Program-made: the position numbers and the translations under genes
NCBI GenBank assembly: GCA_018266295.1
Contig: JAFEAQ010000003.1
Location: 1-34,100 of the forward strand
Origin: Bdellovibrionales bacterium
GTDB taxonomy: Bacteria; Bdellovibrionota; Bdellovibrionia; Bdellovibrionales; Bdellovibrionaceae
DNA: 34,100 bases
Reading direction: 5' to 3'
The notes under the pieces: model-generated
Told to the model about the DNA's origin: nothing
Seen by the model: the letters and a program-made list of their open reading frames with translations, nothing else
The model's database searches: none
Shown: one piece after another, positions 8,131 to 15,782 of the stretch
Layout: every line of letters starts with the position of its first letter
How positions within the stretch are numbered: the stretch's first letter is position 1

Positions 8131-11028
8131 TTAGATCAACCCCAATTCTAGCGCCATATTTCGGGACGCGCGCCGGTCTTGTTTCGCCACTTCACGGGCG
8201 TTAAGCTCGCGTGGCGAGTTGACTACCGTCGTATGGTTGTACGTCACGCCGCTTGTTTTTCGTCCCGTTGTGTCTATTGTACTGTACGCCGCGCCTTTTG
8301 CGTTCACGCCGGCGATATTTACCGTCTTGCCGACGGCCTTCGATGTTTCTTTGGCCAAATCGCGCGCCTTGATCCCTGCGGCTTTCCGTTCCGCTTGAAT
8401 CTGTTTGTTCAACTTCTCGCGCTGCGCCGCCATTTCTTTGGACGTCTGTTTCTTGGCGAGCTTGTCACGCTCATTGTAAAGCGACTTGTATACACGTAAC
8501 TGATAATCAGATAGCTGCGTAAGTGCCTGGATTTCGGACGCCGCCCCGACCCCTTTGGCTTGTAACTCGGCAAGCATGGCAGCGGACAGGCCACGGCGTT
8601 TCAAGTTCTCGAGCGACGATGTATAAATCTTAATCGCATCGTTCTGCGATCGTAACGCGTCGATAAACGTTTTCGGATTGAAATTCTTCTGCTCGACGAC
8701 ACTGAACAGATCGTTAGCGCCCGCGATTTCTTTCACCCGCTCCGAACGCGCTTTCGTGTATTCGCTCATGATTTTTTGTTCGTTCTTCTTCAACTGTTCG
8801 GCCATCGCCGTGGCTTTGGTCGCGTGGTTCTTGTATGCCTTCTCCATCGCTTTGTAGTTCGTGATGCTGTTACGGATTTCTTGTTGCTGCGCTTTGTTCT
8901 TCGTTGTGGTAAGTTTCGTCATCTGGGCTTTTACATTGTCGGCTACTTTCACGGCCATCTTAGCCGCTGCCGCTCCCGATTTCTGAATACCGTTTCTTAA
9001 ACCTTCCCCGATGTAAACCCCTAGCTTGGTCGTGACACGGGAAGGCGACTTGATGCCCATTCGCTTCTTGATACCGCCCGTGATGCTTGATGCCACTTCG
9101 GAAATCTTGTCAGATACGGCGGTCATCATCGACCCGATACCGTTGATTAAACCTTGAACGATGTTCTTACCAACCGACACAAGGTTGATCGACGTGAGGA
9201 ACGATCTCGCGTTGTTCCAACCCGAACGGATCGCGCTAGTTACTCCCGACATGCTCGACGACACGACCGAACGTAACGAATTGAATACCGACTGAACAAC
9301 TGAACGGATGCCATTGACGGCTGTACTGACGACGTTACGCGCCGAATTCCAAGCGGTCGTGATGATTGAACGAATCCCGTTCATGACGGCCGTTACCACG
9401 CTGCGAATCACGTTGAATCGACTCACGATAGCGGAATGAATACTTGTAACGGCGGCCTGTACCGCCCCGCGAATTGCGTTCCATCCGTAAACCATCATGT
9501 TACGAATCGAGCTGTTCACATTCCCGATCATCGAGCGTAATGAGTTGAAACCGTTCGTCACTCCGGTTCGTAAAGCGTTCACCGCGTTTACCGCTGATGT
9601 GCGAGCGGCGTTGAACCCTGCCGTAATTGAAGCGCGCATACCCAATACTGCGCCCTTGATACCGGCGAGCAGCTTCCCGACAAAGTAAAGCTGTACGGCG
9701 TTCCAAATGAATTGCACCGCTCCCGACACAATTTGTTTGACGCCTTCCCATGCCCCGCGCCAGTCTCCGGTAATGAGGGACGTCACTGTTTTGATAATTC
9801 CTAAGATGATGTTCATAGCGCCTTGGATGACGCCCTTAATATTGCCCCAAATCGACATGATGATAGGAAGTAATACCTTTAGTGCCGCTTGGATTACCGT
9901 TGAAATAAGACCCCATACAATGCGCGTGGCGGCAATTATCTGTTGTCCGTTCGCGTTCCAAAACGCCGTTAGTTGTGCGAGCAACGAACCGATGAACGAA
10001 ACGGCGTCCTGAACAATCGACTTGATGAACGGAAAAACCATCTGGAATACAGGCTGCAAGGCCGAAACGGCAATCTTTAACCCGTTGAACGCGTTACCGG
10101 CTGCGGACGCGCCCGAAAAAGATTGTAGGAACGTTTTGACTTGCGTTGCAATCGGTGTCAAGAAGTTCATAGCAGCGGCCGCAAAGGACGAGAACGCCGC
10201 CTGTACCGCTTGAATCACCGGCTTGACCCGATCCATGTTTACAATCAAGAATTCAATGCCCGACTTCATTCGGTCGAACATCGGTTTTGCGAGCTCGGCT
10301 GCAAGCATTGAAGCGTTATCGGCAAGCGTTGACATCAAACCGCTGAACGTCTTCGACTGTGCTTCCATCGAGCCCTTCATACCGCTCGCCATGTTGTCTA
10401 CTGCACCCTGTACCATTTCATAGGATAGTTTACCTTCTCCGGCCATCTTCTTGATTTCTGCGGTCGTCACGCCGTGCTCTTTGGCGAGTGCTTTCATAAT
10501 CGGTATACCGCGATCTTCGAATACGTTCAAATCTTCGGTATACGCGACGCCGGCGTTTTTCATCTGTCCGAATTGTCGAACCATCTCAACTATCGAATCC
10601 TCGGCCAAACCGAACGCCCCACCAATGTCACCGAATTTCGTGAGCGTTCCGAAAAGCTCGTCACCGCGTAAGTCGGCGTTATAGAGGTACTTCGCCATTG
10701 AGTCCAACCCTAGTTGCGAGAACGGCGTTTTGGCTGCGAATTTACCTAAGTCCTGAACCATTTTGCTCGCGCCTTCTGCTGAACCCGTGAGCGTCTTCCA
10801 TGCGACCGTTTGCGTCTCTAGCTGTGCGTTCATAGCTATACCGACTTGCGTCGCTTTGGCTGCACCTGCCGCGATTGCCGCGAACGCCGCGACTCCGGCC
10901 GCGCCTGCCACCGCTGCCGCTCCACCTATCGAACCCTTCAACATGTTCCCGCTACCTTGTACCTGGGAATCAAAATCCCCTTTCTGTAGCTTCAATGCCG
11001 CGTAGAGTGTTCCGACGTTTAACGCCAT
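8131..11028 (-). CDS. Tail tape measure protein
   Basis: This 965-residue protein sets tail length; at the usual 0.15 nm per residue it predicts a tail of about 145 nm. Residues about 65-250 contain the conserved tape-measure N-terminal domain (TVAWKTLTGSAEGASKMV, KTPFSQLGLDSMAKYL, EDLNVFEDRGIPIMKALA). A hydrophobic central region (about 365-450) may insert in the host membrane. Residues about 460-640 hold a run of helical repeats built on a W/F-N-x-x-R pattern with roughly 17-residue spacing (for example WNSARNVVSTAVNGIRS). A charged coiled coil follows. No lytic transglycosylase or peptidase motif was seen. AAGGATGG precedes the ATG. Confidence 0.93.
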   Translation of the reverse strand: MALNVGTLYAALKLQKGDFDSQVQGSGNMLKGSIGGAAAVAGAAGVAAFAAIAAGAAKATQVGIAMNAQLETQTVAWKTLTGSAEGASKMVQDLGKFAAKTPFSQLGLDSMAKYLYNADLRGDELFGTLTKFGDIGGAFGLAEDSIVEMVRQFGQMKNAGVAYTEDLNVFEDRGIPIMKALAKEHGVTTAEIKKMAGEGKLSYEMVQGAVDNMASGMKGSMEAQSKTFSGLMSTLADNASMLAAELAKPMFDRMKSGIEFLIVNMDRVKPVIQAVQAAFSSFAAAAMNFLTPIATQVKTFLQSFSGASAAGNAFNGLKIAVSALQPVFQMVFPFIKSIVQDAVSFIGSLLAQLTAFWNANGQQIIAATRIVWGLISTVIQAALKVLLPIIMSIWGNIKGVIQGAMNIILGIIKTVTSLITGDWRGAWEGVKQIVSGAVQFIWNAVQLYFVGKLLAGIKGAVLGMRASITAGFNAARTSAVNAVNALRTGVTNGFNSLRSMIGNVNSSIRNMMVYGWNAIRGAVQAAVTSIHSAIVSRFNVIRSVVTAVMNGIRSIITTAWNSARNVVSTAVNGIRSVVQSVFNSLRSVVSSSMSGVTSAIRSGWNNARSFLTSINLVSVGKNIVQGLINGIGSMMTAVSDKISEVASSITGGIKKRMGIKSPSRVTTKLGVYIGEGLRNGIQKSGAAAAKMAVKVADNVKAQMTKLTTTKNKAQQQEIRNSITNYKAMEKAYKNHATKATAMAEQLKKNEQKIMSEYTKARSERVKEIAGANDLFSVVEQKNFNPKTFIDALRSQNDAIKIYTSSLENLKRRGLSAAMLAELQAKGVGAASEIQALTQLSDYQLRVYKSLYNERDKLAKKQTSKEMAAQREKLNKQIQAERKAAGIKARDLAKETSKAVGKTVNIAGVNAKGAAYSTIDTTGRKTSGVTYNHTTVVNSPRELNAREVAKQDRRASRNMALELGLI

Positions 11029-11044
11029 ATTGTTACACCATCCT

Positions 11045-11305
11045 TTATGATCGAGCGAATATCTGTTCTGCTAGTTTCGCGTCGTTGATTACATTGACTT
11101 CACCGTGTCCGCTATGGACGCCGGCTACCTTCTTCTCGTCCTCGCTCTCGGCGCGAACGTAACGCTTGAATTCTGATTCTTGTGATAGGTTCATGACCAA
11201 CCGGACAAAGCGGCTGAACGAAAAATGACGGTCATCGAGCAAAGAAAAGAGGTCGAAACGGTACTCCCTTAAAAAGTCCGCTTCGACCGCCCCGAAATAG
11301 TCCAT
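11045..11305 (-). CDS. Tail assembly chaperone, second (T-like) component
   Basis: This 86-residue protein starts MDYFGAVEADFLREYRFDLF and contains LLDDRHFSFSRFVRLVMNL, the pattern of the short second tail-assembly protein of Bacillota phages (comparable to lambda gpT). In many phages this part is made by a -1 frameshift from the preceding gene. Here it begins with its own ATG, whose A is shared with the stop of the upstream gene (TAATG at 11303-11307), so stop-start reinitiation is the visible mechanism. No XXXYYYZ slippery heptamer was found near the junction. Confidence 0.75.
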   Translation of the reverse strand: MDYFGAVEADFLREYRFDLFSLLDDRHFSFSRFVRLVMNLSQESEFKRYVRAESEDEKKVAGVHSGHGEVNVINDAKLAEQIFARS

Positions 11306-11709
11306 TATAAGCGCAATTCCGTCACTGTCGCTGTTTGTGTCGTCGTCGTTTCGTCCGCCGCTTCCGGCTTTTTTGATTCTTGTTGCGTGACGCCCGTGAT
11401 GTCTTCCATATAAGCGGCCATGACACCTTCAAGAACGGCGTTGAGCTCGTTCACCGACACGTTCAAGTCGAGCAGGCGTTGAAAGTTATCTGCGCCGATC
11501 AAGTCCGTGTATAGCGTTACCGTCTGTTCGTAAGATACTTCGCTATCTGCCTTGACGCCGCTTTCTTCCATGCGTTGAATCTTCAACATGACTTTGGCAG
11601 GCATCTGCGCCGGGAATAGAAACTCTTTCCCCTTGATCTTCGCGAGAATCGGTTCGCGTTCCTTTTCTTTAAACATAGCGTCGAAATCAATGAATTTACG
11701 TTGACTCAT
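11305..11709 (-). CDS. Tail assembly chaperone, first (G-like) component
   Basis: This 134-residue protein would coat the tape measure protein before tube assembly. It carries the usual features: IDFDAMFKEKEREPILAKIKGKEF, then FPAQMPAKVMLKIQRMEES, and LLDLNVSVNELNAVLEGVMAAYMED. The C-terminus is Glu/Thr-rich and probably disordered. The ATG at 11709 is chosen because GGGGAG lies nine bases upstream; a TTG three codons earlier overlaps the ribosome site. Its stop overlaps the next gene by one base. It lies between tail tube and tape measure genes, the conserved position. Confidence 0.8.
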   Translation of the reverse strand: MSQRKFIDFDAMFKEKEREPILAKIKGKEFLFPAQMPAKVMLKIQRMEESGVKADSEVSYEQTVTLYTDLIGADNFQRLLDLNVSVNELNAVLEGVMAAYMEDITGVTQQESKKPEAADETTTTQTATVTELRL

Positions 11710-11737
11710 GTATAGCAACTCCCCGTTTATATTATGT

Positions 11738-11778
11738 CAACCGGCTTTAGGTATATCTTCCGCTCCCTCGGCCGGTTG
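11738..11778 (-). other. Intergenic inverted repeat between tail tube and chaperone genes
   Basis: Arms CAACCGGC (11738-11745) and GCCGGTTG (11771-11778) are perfect 8-bp inverted repeats around a 25-nt loop in a 92-bp gap. No U-run follows on the minus strand, so it is not a classical terminator. It may stabilise or pause the transcript and help give the high tail-tube to low chaperone ratio that tails need; that role is inferred. Confidence 0.5.
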
Positions 11779-11801
11779 TCCTTCTATTGATGCAATCTTA
11801 C

Positions 11802-12254
11802 TTATACTGTTGTATCAAGTTCCGGCTTGCCGTTAACCATCAATTCGAATCCCCATGAAGCCGCGTCTTCTTGACCGCCGCCGACGTCAGAAAGGGAAGG
11901 TGAACCCTCGTACACTTTTTTCGTGCCACCTGGTGAAGTGACGCGAACCAACATGAAGGCCGCCTGTCCGACTTCCTCGGCTTTGCCTTCTACGAATTCT
12001 TGCCCCGGATCACGGTCGCCCGTCGCTTCGTCTTCGAGAACGAAACCTTCGGCCGAAAAACCATAACCGCGTGTAACAGTGAGGTTTGATTTATAGCCGG
12101 CGTCCTCAAACGTCGATACATCCGTGTTCGAATCATCGCTCGAAATCGTGAATGTATTCAATCCTTTAAGCGGCGTCCATGTGGCTGTAGCCAAATCGGC
12201 CACGTCTGCCACGTCGAATGTAAAACCGGCCGCGCGAATCTTGTTAACTGCCAT
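11802..12254 (-). CDS. Major tail (tube) protein
   Basis: This 150-residue protein lies between the tail completion gene and the chaperones, as expected for the tube protein. The sequence has the tube-protein pattern: TWTPLKGLNTFTISSDDSNTDVSTFEDAGYKSNLTV near the start and WGFELMVNGKPELDTTV at the end. The length is typical. It has a strong ribosome site (AAAGGGAG) and is followed by an inverted repeat rather than a gene, which may help keep its expression high. Confidence 0.85.
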   Translation of the reverse strand: MAVNKIRAAGFTFDVADVADLATATWTPLKGLNTFTISSDDSNTDVSTFEDAGYKSNLTVTRGYGFSAEGFVLEDEATGDRDPGQEFVEGKAEEVGQAAFMLVRVTSPGGTKKVYEGSPSLSDVGGGQEDAASWGFELMVNGKPELDTTV

Positions 12255-12268
12255 CTAAAACACTCCCT

Positions 12269-12673
12269 TTAATTGTTTAGTTCTAACTGTAAATTGATTG
12301 AGTATTCCGCCCGCCCGTTCTGGTCTGTCCCTAACAAGGCAGGGTATTGCGCCACGCTGTCGAATATGCGGCCACCATCATACGGCAAGCCCAAACGACG
12401 AACCGCCTTATAAATACTTTTCGCTCGATTCTGCGCGTCCCTTATATCCATCTTATCACTTCGTACAATAATCTGAACACTCGGAAATGAAGAATCTAAC
12501 CCCCAATTCGGGGCGAGCTCGTCACCCGTACCGCCCGACGTTCGTAAGGCGATCACACTATCTGGCGACTCTGGCAGCACGTCGATAAAGATGTCGCCAC
12601 CTAGCCCGTTCGGTTCGAACACGCCCAACCCTTGCAAGGTCAAATGCTCCGCGATTGCTTCTAAATGTTTCAT
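12269..12673 (-). CDS. Tail terminator / minor capsid protein (Minor_capsid_3-like)
   Basis: This 134-residue protein is in the conserved fourth position of the connector set between the portal-capsid block and the tail tube. It has ALRTSGGTGDELAPNWGLDSSFPSVQIIVRS, typical of the proteins that close the tail tube end and join it to the head. The ATG overlaps the TGA stop of the previous gene (ATGA). Confidence 0.78.
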   Translation of the reverse strand: MKHLEAIAEHLTLQGLGVFEPNGLGGDIFIDVLPESPDSVIALRTSGGTGDELAPNWGLDSSFPSVQIIVRSDKMDIRDAQNRAKSIYKAVRRLGLPYDGGRIFDSVAQYPALLGTDQNGRAEYSINLQLELNN

Positions 12674-13011
12674 GATCCCGCCGCCCTTCTAATTTCTGCG
12701 GCCATGAGCGAGAACGCCTGCTGCTGCTTCTGTTGCAACGGCGTTTCTAAATACTTCCCTTGCCGTCCGTTCTGAAAATTAAACTGCGGGTTTTCGTGAA
12801 GGCGTCGCGCATACGGCGTGTTAAACGAAATGTTGACGGTATCGACACCGTTGTTCGTGACAACGCCGCTGCGCTGTAGATCACCCTCGTCGAGCGGTAC
12901 AATCTTGATTGACTCACCTAGAATGAATTCGCCCGCTGCCTGCAATCCGACGAATGAAGCCCGTTCAAACCGTTTCAAGTTCGCCCGATTCAATACGAAT
13001 TTCATCGACAT
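12670..13011 (-). CDS. Head-tail connector / minor capsid protein (Minor_capsid_2- or HK97 gp10-like)
   Basis: This 113-residue protein contains the signature IKIVPLDEGDLQRSGVV and a later TPYARRLHENPQFNF, which together mark the HK97 gp10-like and Minor_capsid_2 group (PLdeGdLr.S ... YA..qHe). It probably helps join the tail to the head. GAGG lies eight bases before the ATG. It sits between the head-closure gene and the tail terminator gene. Confidence 0.82.
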   Translation of the reverse strand: MSMKFVLNRANLKRFERASFVGLQAAGEFILGESIKIVPLDEGDLQRSGVVTNNGVDTVNISFNTPYARRLHENPQFNFQNGRQGKYLETPLQQKQQQAFSLMAAEIRRAAGS

Positions 13012-13013
13012 GA

Positions 13014-13322
13014 TTAAAACCTCAATTCAATATGAGATAGCGAGAATCCCCGCTGTTGCGCTGCCTGCTCCACGGTATACGTTACCCCGTGATAAGTCAC
13101 GCGCGACAATGGCGGCACGTCGTCGTCGTTAGATAGCGGGTTGAGAAACGCACGAAAACTTGTAACGACTTCATCGCCGCTCAACGTTCGTACCTGGGCG
13201 CGGTTGGGCTCGACTCGACACCGGTATGAAACCGGGTCATCGAATACATAGCCGTATGCGCTTTTCCCCTTGTACTTCTCGACTTCGACCGTTTCCGTGA
13301 GCAGGTATGACGGTATGCGCAT
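13014..13322 (-). CDS. Head closure / minor capsid protein (Minor_capsid_1-like)
   Basis: This protein of about 102 residues begins MRIPSYLLTETVEVEKYKGK and contains YRCRVEPNRAQVRTLSGDEVV, a pattern of the minor capsid protein 1 / head-tail joining family. It probably forms the stopper ring under the connector. The ATG at 13322 shares its A with the TGA of the preceding gene (TGATG), and GGGGTGG lies seven bases upstream, so this start is preferred over a TTG three codons earlier. Confidence 0.8.
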   Translation of the reverse strand: MRIPSYLLTETVEVEKYKGKSAYGYVFDDPVSYRCRVEPNRAQVRTLSGDEVVTSFRAFLNPLSNDDDVPPLSRVTYHGVTYTVEQAAQQRGFSLSHIELRF

Positions 13323-13675
13323 CAATACCACCCCACGCGGCTGTTCATGAGTCCGGCACGTCGTAAATAACGAACCGCTCGAACCGGCAAGGCCGTTCCT
13401 GCGCTCGCGTCCTTATCCATGCTGAACGAACCGATTGAAAAGCCGCCACCGGCTGCGCCCACAATCTCGTTGATTTCAGTACCGGCCGCATACGCTTCGA
13501 CGATTGCAAGCGTGGCGTTCTTCACGGCTTCGATATTCGTTTCCGTGATCGGTCGCTTAATCTCGTCGTCAATCCATTCACTCGCCCGCTCTAACAAGCG
13601 TTCTGTTTCTACCGGGTCACTTACGTCGATATTGCCGTTATAGCTTTGTAAGTCTGCAATTGTAGCGTAGGCCAT
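13322..13675 (-). CDS. Head-tail adaptor (connector protein, gp15/gp6-like)
   Basis: This 117-residue mostly helical protein, MAYATIADLQSYNG..., shows the adaptor pattern: LLERASEWIDDEIKRPI, then NATLAIVEAYAAGTE, and a C-terminal LPVRAVRYLRRAGL. Such proteins form a ring on the portal after DNA packaging. It is followed by the head-closure gene with a one-base overlap. Confidence 0.8.
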   Translation of the reverse strand: MAYATIADLQSYNGNIDVSDPVETERLLERASEWIDDEIKRPITETNIEAVKNATLAIVEAYAAGTEINEIVGAAGGGFSIGSFSMDKDASAGTALPVRAVRYLRRAGLMNSRVGWY

Positions 13676-13688
13676 TCAACCCACCGCC

Positions 13689-14033
13689 TTATCCTTTTTT
13701 AACGCGTTTGTCTGTTGTGAGCGGTACGTTTTTCGAAACGCCTTTCTTTTCTTCTTCGGCTTCTTTGATGTCCTCTGCTTCGGCGTTCGCTTTGGCAGCA
13801 TCTTGACGGATCACGTCTTCTACTTCTACTTCAACCTTTTCGGCTTCTTCGAGTTTGTCGCCCAACTGCTCGCGCTCTGAACCGGCTGACTCTGCTTTAC
13901 CTTTGCCCTTAGGCGCTGCGATTGATTTAAAGTCCGGGTCTAGATCAAGACGTGCCTTTGTCTTCTCGTCGAAAATTCGCATCTTCACGCCGTCTTTACG
14001 CTCATACCATTTAGCCGTTTGCTTTTCTGCCAT
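13689..14033 (-). CDS. Acidic/lysine-rich hypothetical protein after the capsid gene
   Basis: This protein of about 114 residues has no clear family. The first third (AKWYERKDGVKMRIFDEKTKARLDLD) looks folded; the rest is highly charged, rich in Lys, Glu and Ala, and probably helical or disordered. Proteins of this kind between capsid and connector genes are common in SPP1/A118-like phages and may be head decoration or capsid accessory factors; I cannot assign a function. AAAGGGAG is nine bases before the ATG at 14033. A terminator-like stem-loop separates it from the capsid gene, so it may be expressed less. Confidence 0.7.
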   Translation of the reverse strand: MAEKQTAKWYERKDGVKMRIFDEKTKARLDLDPDFKSIAAPKGKGKAESAGSEREQLGDKLEEAEKVEVEVEDVIRQDAAKANAEAEDIKEAEEEKKGVSKNVPLTTDKRVKKG

Positions 14034-14071
14034 GTGAAACAACTCCCTTTTATGATTTTGGAAAGATTAAG

Positions 14072-14099
14072 AAAAGGACGAGCGGAAAACCGCCCGCCC
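14072..14099 (-). terminator. Stem-loop after the capsid gene (partial terminator)
   Basis: A 10-bp stem (14076-14085 with 14090-14099, two G-U pairs) with a UUUU loop is followed by four U. The U-run is short, so it probably attenuates rather than stops transcription. Placed just after the capsid stop, it would favour capsid mRNA over the downstream genes. Confidence 0.65.
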
Positions 14100-14106
14100 C
14101 GTTAGC

Positions 14107-14946
14107 TTATGCCACTGTAGCTGTGATGACGCCCAATGATTCAGGACGAACGACCTTAGCGCCGTAAACGTGAAGGCCTTTAACGGCGTCCGCGAAACGT
14201 TTCTCTGGTCGGTATGCTTCCATCTGCATGATCTGTGATGCGAACGTGATTGCTCCACGTTGTCCGAACATTACTTTGTATTCGCCTGTCGCTTCGACGA
14301 CGTTGTTTGATTCGTAGATCGTGAAACCTGCGATTGTACCAACGCGACCGTTAGCCATCACTTCGTCACCCGCTGACGTCGCTTGTACAAAGCGCTTGTC
14401 AAGAAGCAACAAAGAATATACTTCCGGCGGAACGACCATCCAACGGCCATCGGTCGGCGCGTTTGCACGCGAAAGCGCTGCGCGAGCTTGAACGATAGTC
14501 TGATACGCGTTATCGGCTGTGAGCGCGATTGGTGTCGTATCGTTACCGATCAAGTTCTCTGCTGCCGCTCCCGTGTGAAGCGATGCGATGTACTGATCTG
14601 CTACGTCGCGTAAGCGGTACGCCGCGTTTTCCATAGCCGCTGACATGAGTTTCGGCGTTTGTTGCGTCTTGTCGATGTCGTCGATCTGGAAATTGAAGTA
14701 ATCGGCCTGGTCGATGACGAGCGACTGGTCAACGCCCGTGAGCGTTTCCGGGTCTGCGATGTTCGTGTTCTTGACGTAATCCCCGATAGTGATGTCATCG
14801 AGTCCGTTGAGTTTCACCGACGAACCGACGTTCGAGATGACGCCTTCATAATCCTTGTTCGCGACTTCCCCGAAAACAAGGTTCTTTTGAAGCGCGCTGA
14901 TAAGAACGCCACTCCAAATGGTAGGGTTAAAGTTATCAATTGCCAT
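14107..14946 (-). CDS. Major capsid protein (HK97 fold, P22-coat-like group)
   Basis: This 279-residue protein begins MAIDNFNPTIWSGVLISALQKNLVFG and continues with a long beta-rich region (SSVKLNGLDDITIGDY), an E-loop-like segment with ADYFNFQIDDIDKTQ, a central helix with ARAALSRANAPTDGRWMVVPPEVYSLLL, and a C-terminal strand with LHVYGAKVVRPESLGVI. This layout matches the shorter coat proteins of many Bacillota siphophages. It directly follows a scaffold gene and has AGAGGAG upstream. No N-terminal protease delta domain is seen, so the separate scaffold gene probably provides assembly. Confidence 0.92.
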   Translation of the reverse strand: MAIDNFNPTIWSGVLISALQKNLVFGEVANKDYEGVISNVGSSVKLNGLDDITIGDYVKNTNIADPETLTGVDQSLVIDQADYFNFQIDDIDKTQQTPKLMSAAMENAAYRLRDVADQYIASLHTGAAAENLIGNDTTPIALTADNAYQTIVQARAALSRANAPTDGRWMVVPPEVYSLLLLDKRFVQATSAGDEVMANGRVGTIAGFTIYESNNVVEATGEYKVMFGQRGAITFASQIMQMEAYRPEKRFADAVKGLHVYGAKVVRPESLGVITATVA

Positions 14947-14965
14947 TGGTTAAACACTCCTCTGA

Positions 14966-15721
14966 TTATAGTAAATGAGTTAGTTCGCCGTTCTTAAGCG
15001 CTGCCGCGATCTGTGCCGGCGTCATGTTCTCGACGTCATTCTGTGTGAGTTTCTTCGGCGCGCCGCCCGTCCCTTGTCCGCCCTTCGGCGGTTTCGTGTC
15101 CGCTACTTGCTTGACTAAGTAAGGTTTAGCTTCCGCAATCGCTTTCACCTGTTCTTCGAGCCCCACATAATGACCGTTTTCGAATTTCAACGCGGTTGTA
15201 TCGACGAGCTTCGCTAAAATGTCCGCATCCACAATACTATGTTGAGCGGCCACCCGTTCCAATTCGGCGTTCAGAACGGTTTGACGTGATGAATTGATAA
15301 TACCGTCGAGCCCGTCAAGTAATGACTTACTTTCAGTATTCTCAAGCTGCACACCATTCTTTTCTAGGAACGTTTTTAAATCGTTCGCGAACGTTTCAAA
15401 CTTTGTTTGTTCCTCTTTGGCGCGTGTCCGGTACTTTGCGTTTTCTTTGCGTAACGATTCAACGTAAGGTTTATCAAAAACCTCGGCGTCATCATTATCG
15501 CCCGGTTTGTCGCCATCGTTCGGGTTTTGGTTAGGTTTATCCCCTTCCGACCCGTTCGATTGTTCGGGATTGTCAGATACATCCCCGGTGTTTTTGCCTT
15601 CTTGGTCTGTCGATTGTTCGTTTCCACTCTCTCCCGTTCCGCTATCGGCCTGCGATTCTGCGAAAAATTGTAAGAATGGGTAATTGCCTAGCGTGTATTT
15701 CGGTTTAATGTTCGTTTCCAT
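14966..15721 (-). CDS. Scaffold protein (DUF4355 / GP20-like)
   Basis: This 251-residue protein has a low-complexity, acidic N-terminal third (Asp, Asn, Gly, Ser-rich), a coiled-coil core (YVESLRKENAKYRTRAKEEQ, a typical scaffold motif), and a C-terminal segment ending in LTQNDVENMTPAQIAAALKNG, which is usual for DUF4355-type scaffolds. It would guide capsid assembly and then leave. AAAGGTGG lies nine bases before the ATG, and the capsid gene is 19 bases downstream. Confidence 0.87.
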   Translation of the reverse strand: METNIKPKYTLGNYPFLQFFAESQADSGTGESGNEQSTDQEGKNTGDVSDNPEQSNGSEGDKPNQNPNDGDKPGDNDDAEVFDKPYVESLRKENAKYRTRAKEEQTKFETFANDLKTFLEKNGVQLENTESKSLLDGLDGIINSSRQTVLNAELERVAAQHSIVDADILAKLVDTTALKFENGHYVGLEEQVKAIAEAKPYLVKQVADTKPPKGGQGTGGAPKKLTQNDVENMTPAQIAAALKNGELTHLL

Positions 15722-15782
15722 CTAGGAAAACCACCTTTCATACTTCTAATATACCTCTTTCGTTCGGAAATTGTACATTATT

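Noticed and set aside
8131-11028. Peptidoglycan hydrolase domain in the tape measure protein
   Set aside because: No SLT (lytic transglycosylase), NlpC/P60 or M23 motif (HxH, GxExG) was seen; the C-terminus is coiled coil and low-complexity sequence.
11305-11420. Programmed -1 frameshift site between the tail chaperone genes
   Set aside because: No XXXYYYZ heptamer or G-rich variant was found before the TAA, and the second gene has its own ATG.
11710-11801. TTGACA box upstream of the first tail chaperone gene
   Set aside because: The only possible -10 would overlap the ribosome site and start codon, so a promoter here is unlikely.
15722-15782. Promoter between minor head and scaffold genes (TATATT)
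   Set aside because: The -10-like box has no acceptable -35 at 16-18 bp; the gap is AT-rich and short.
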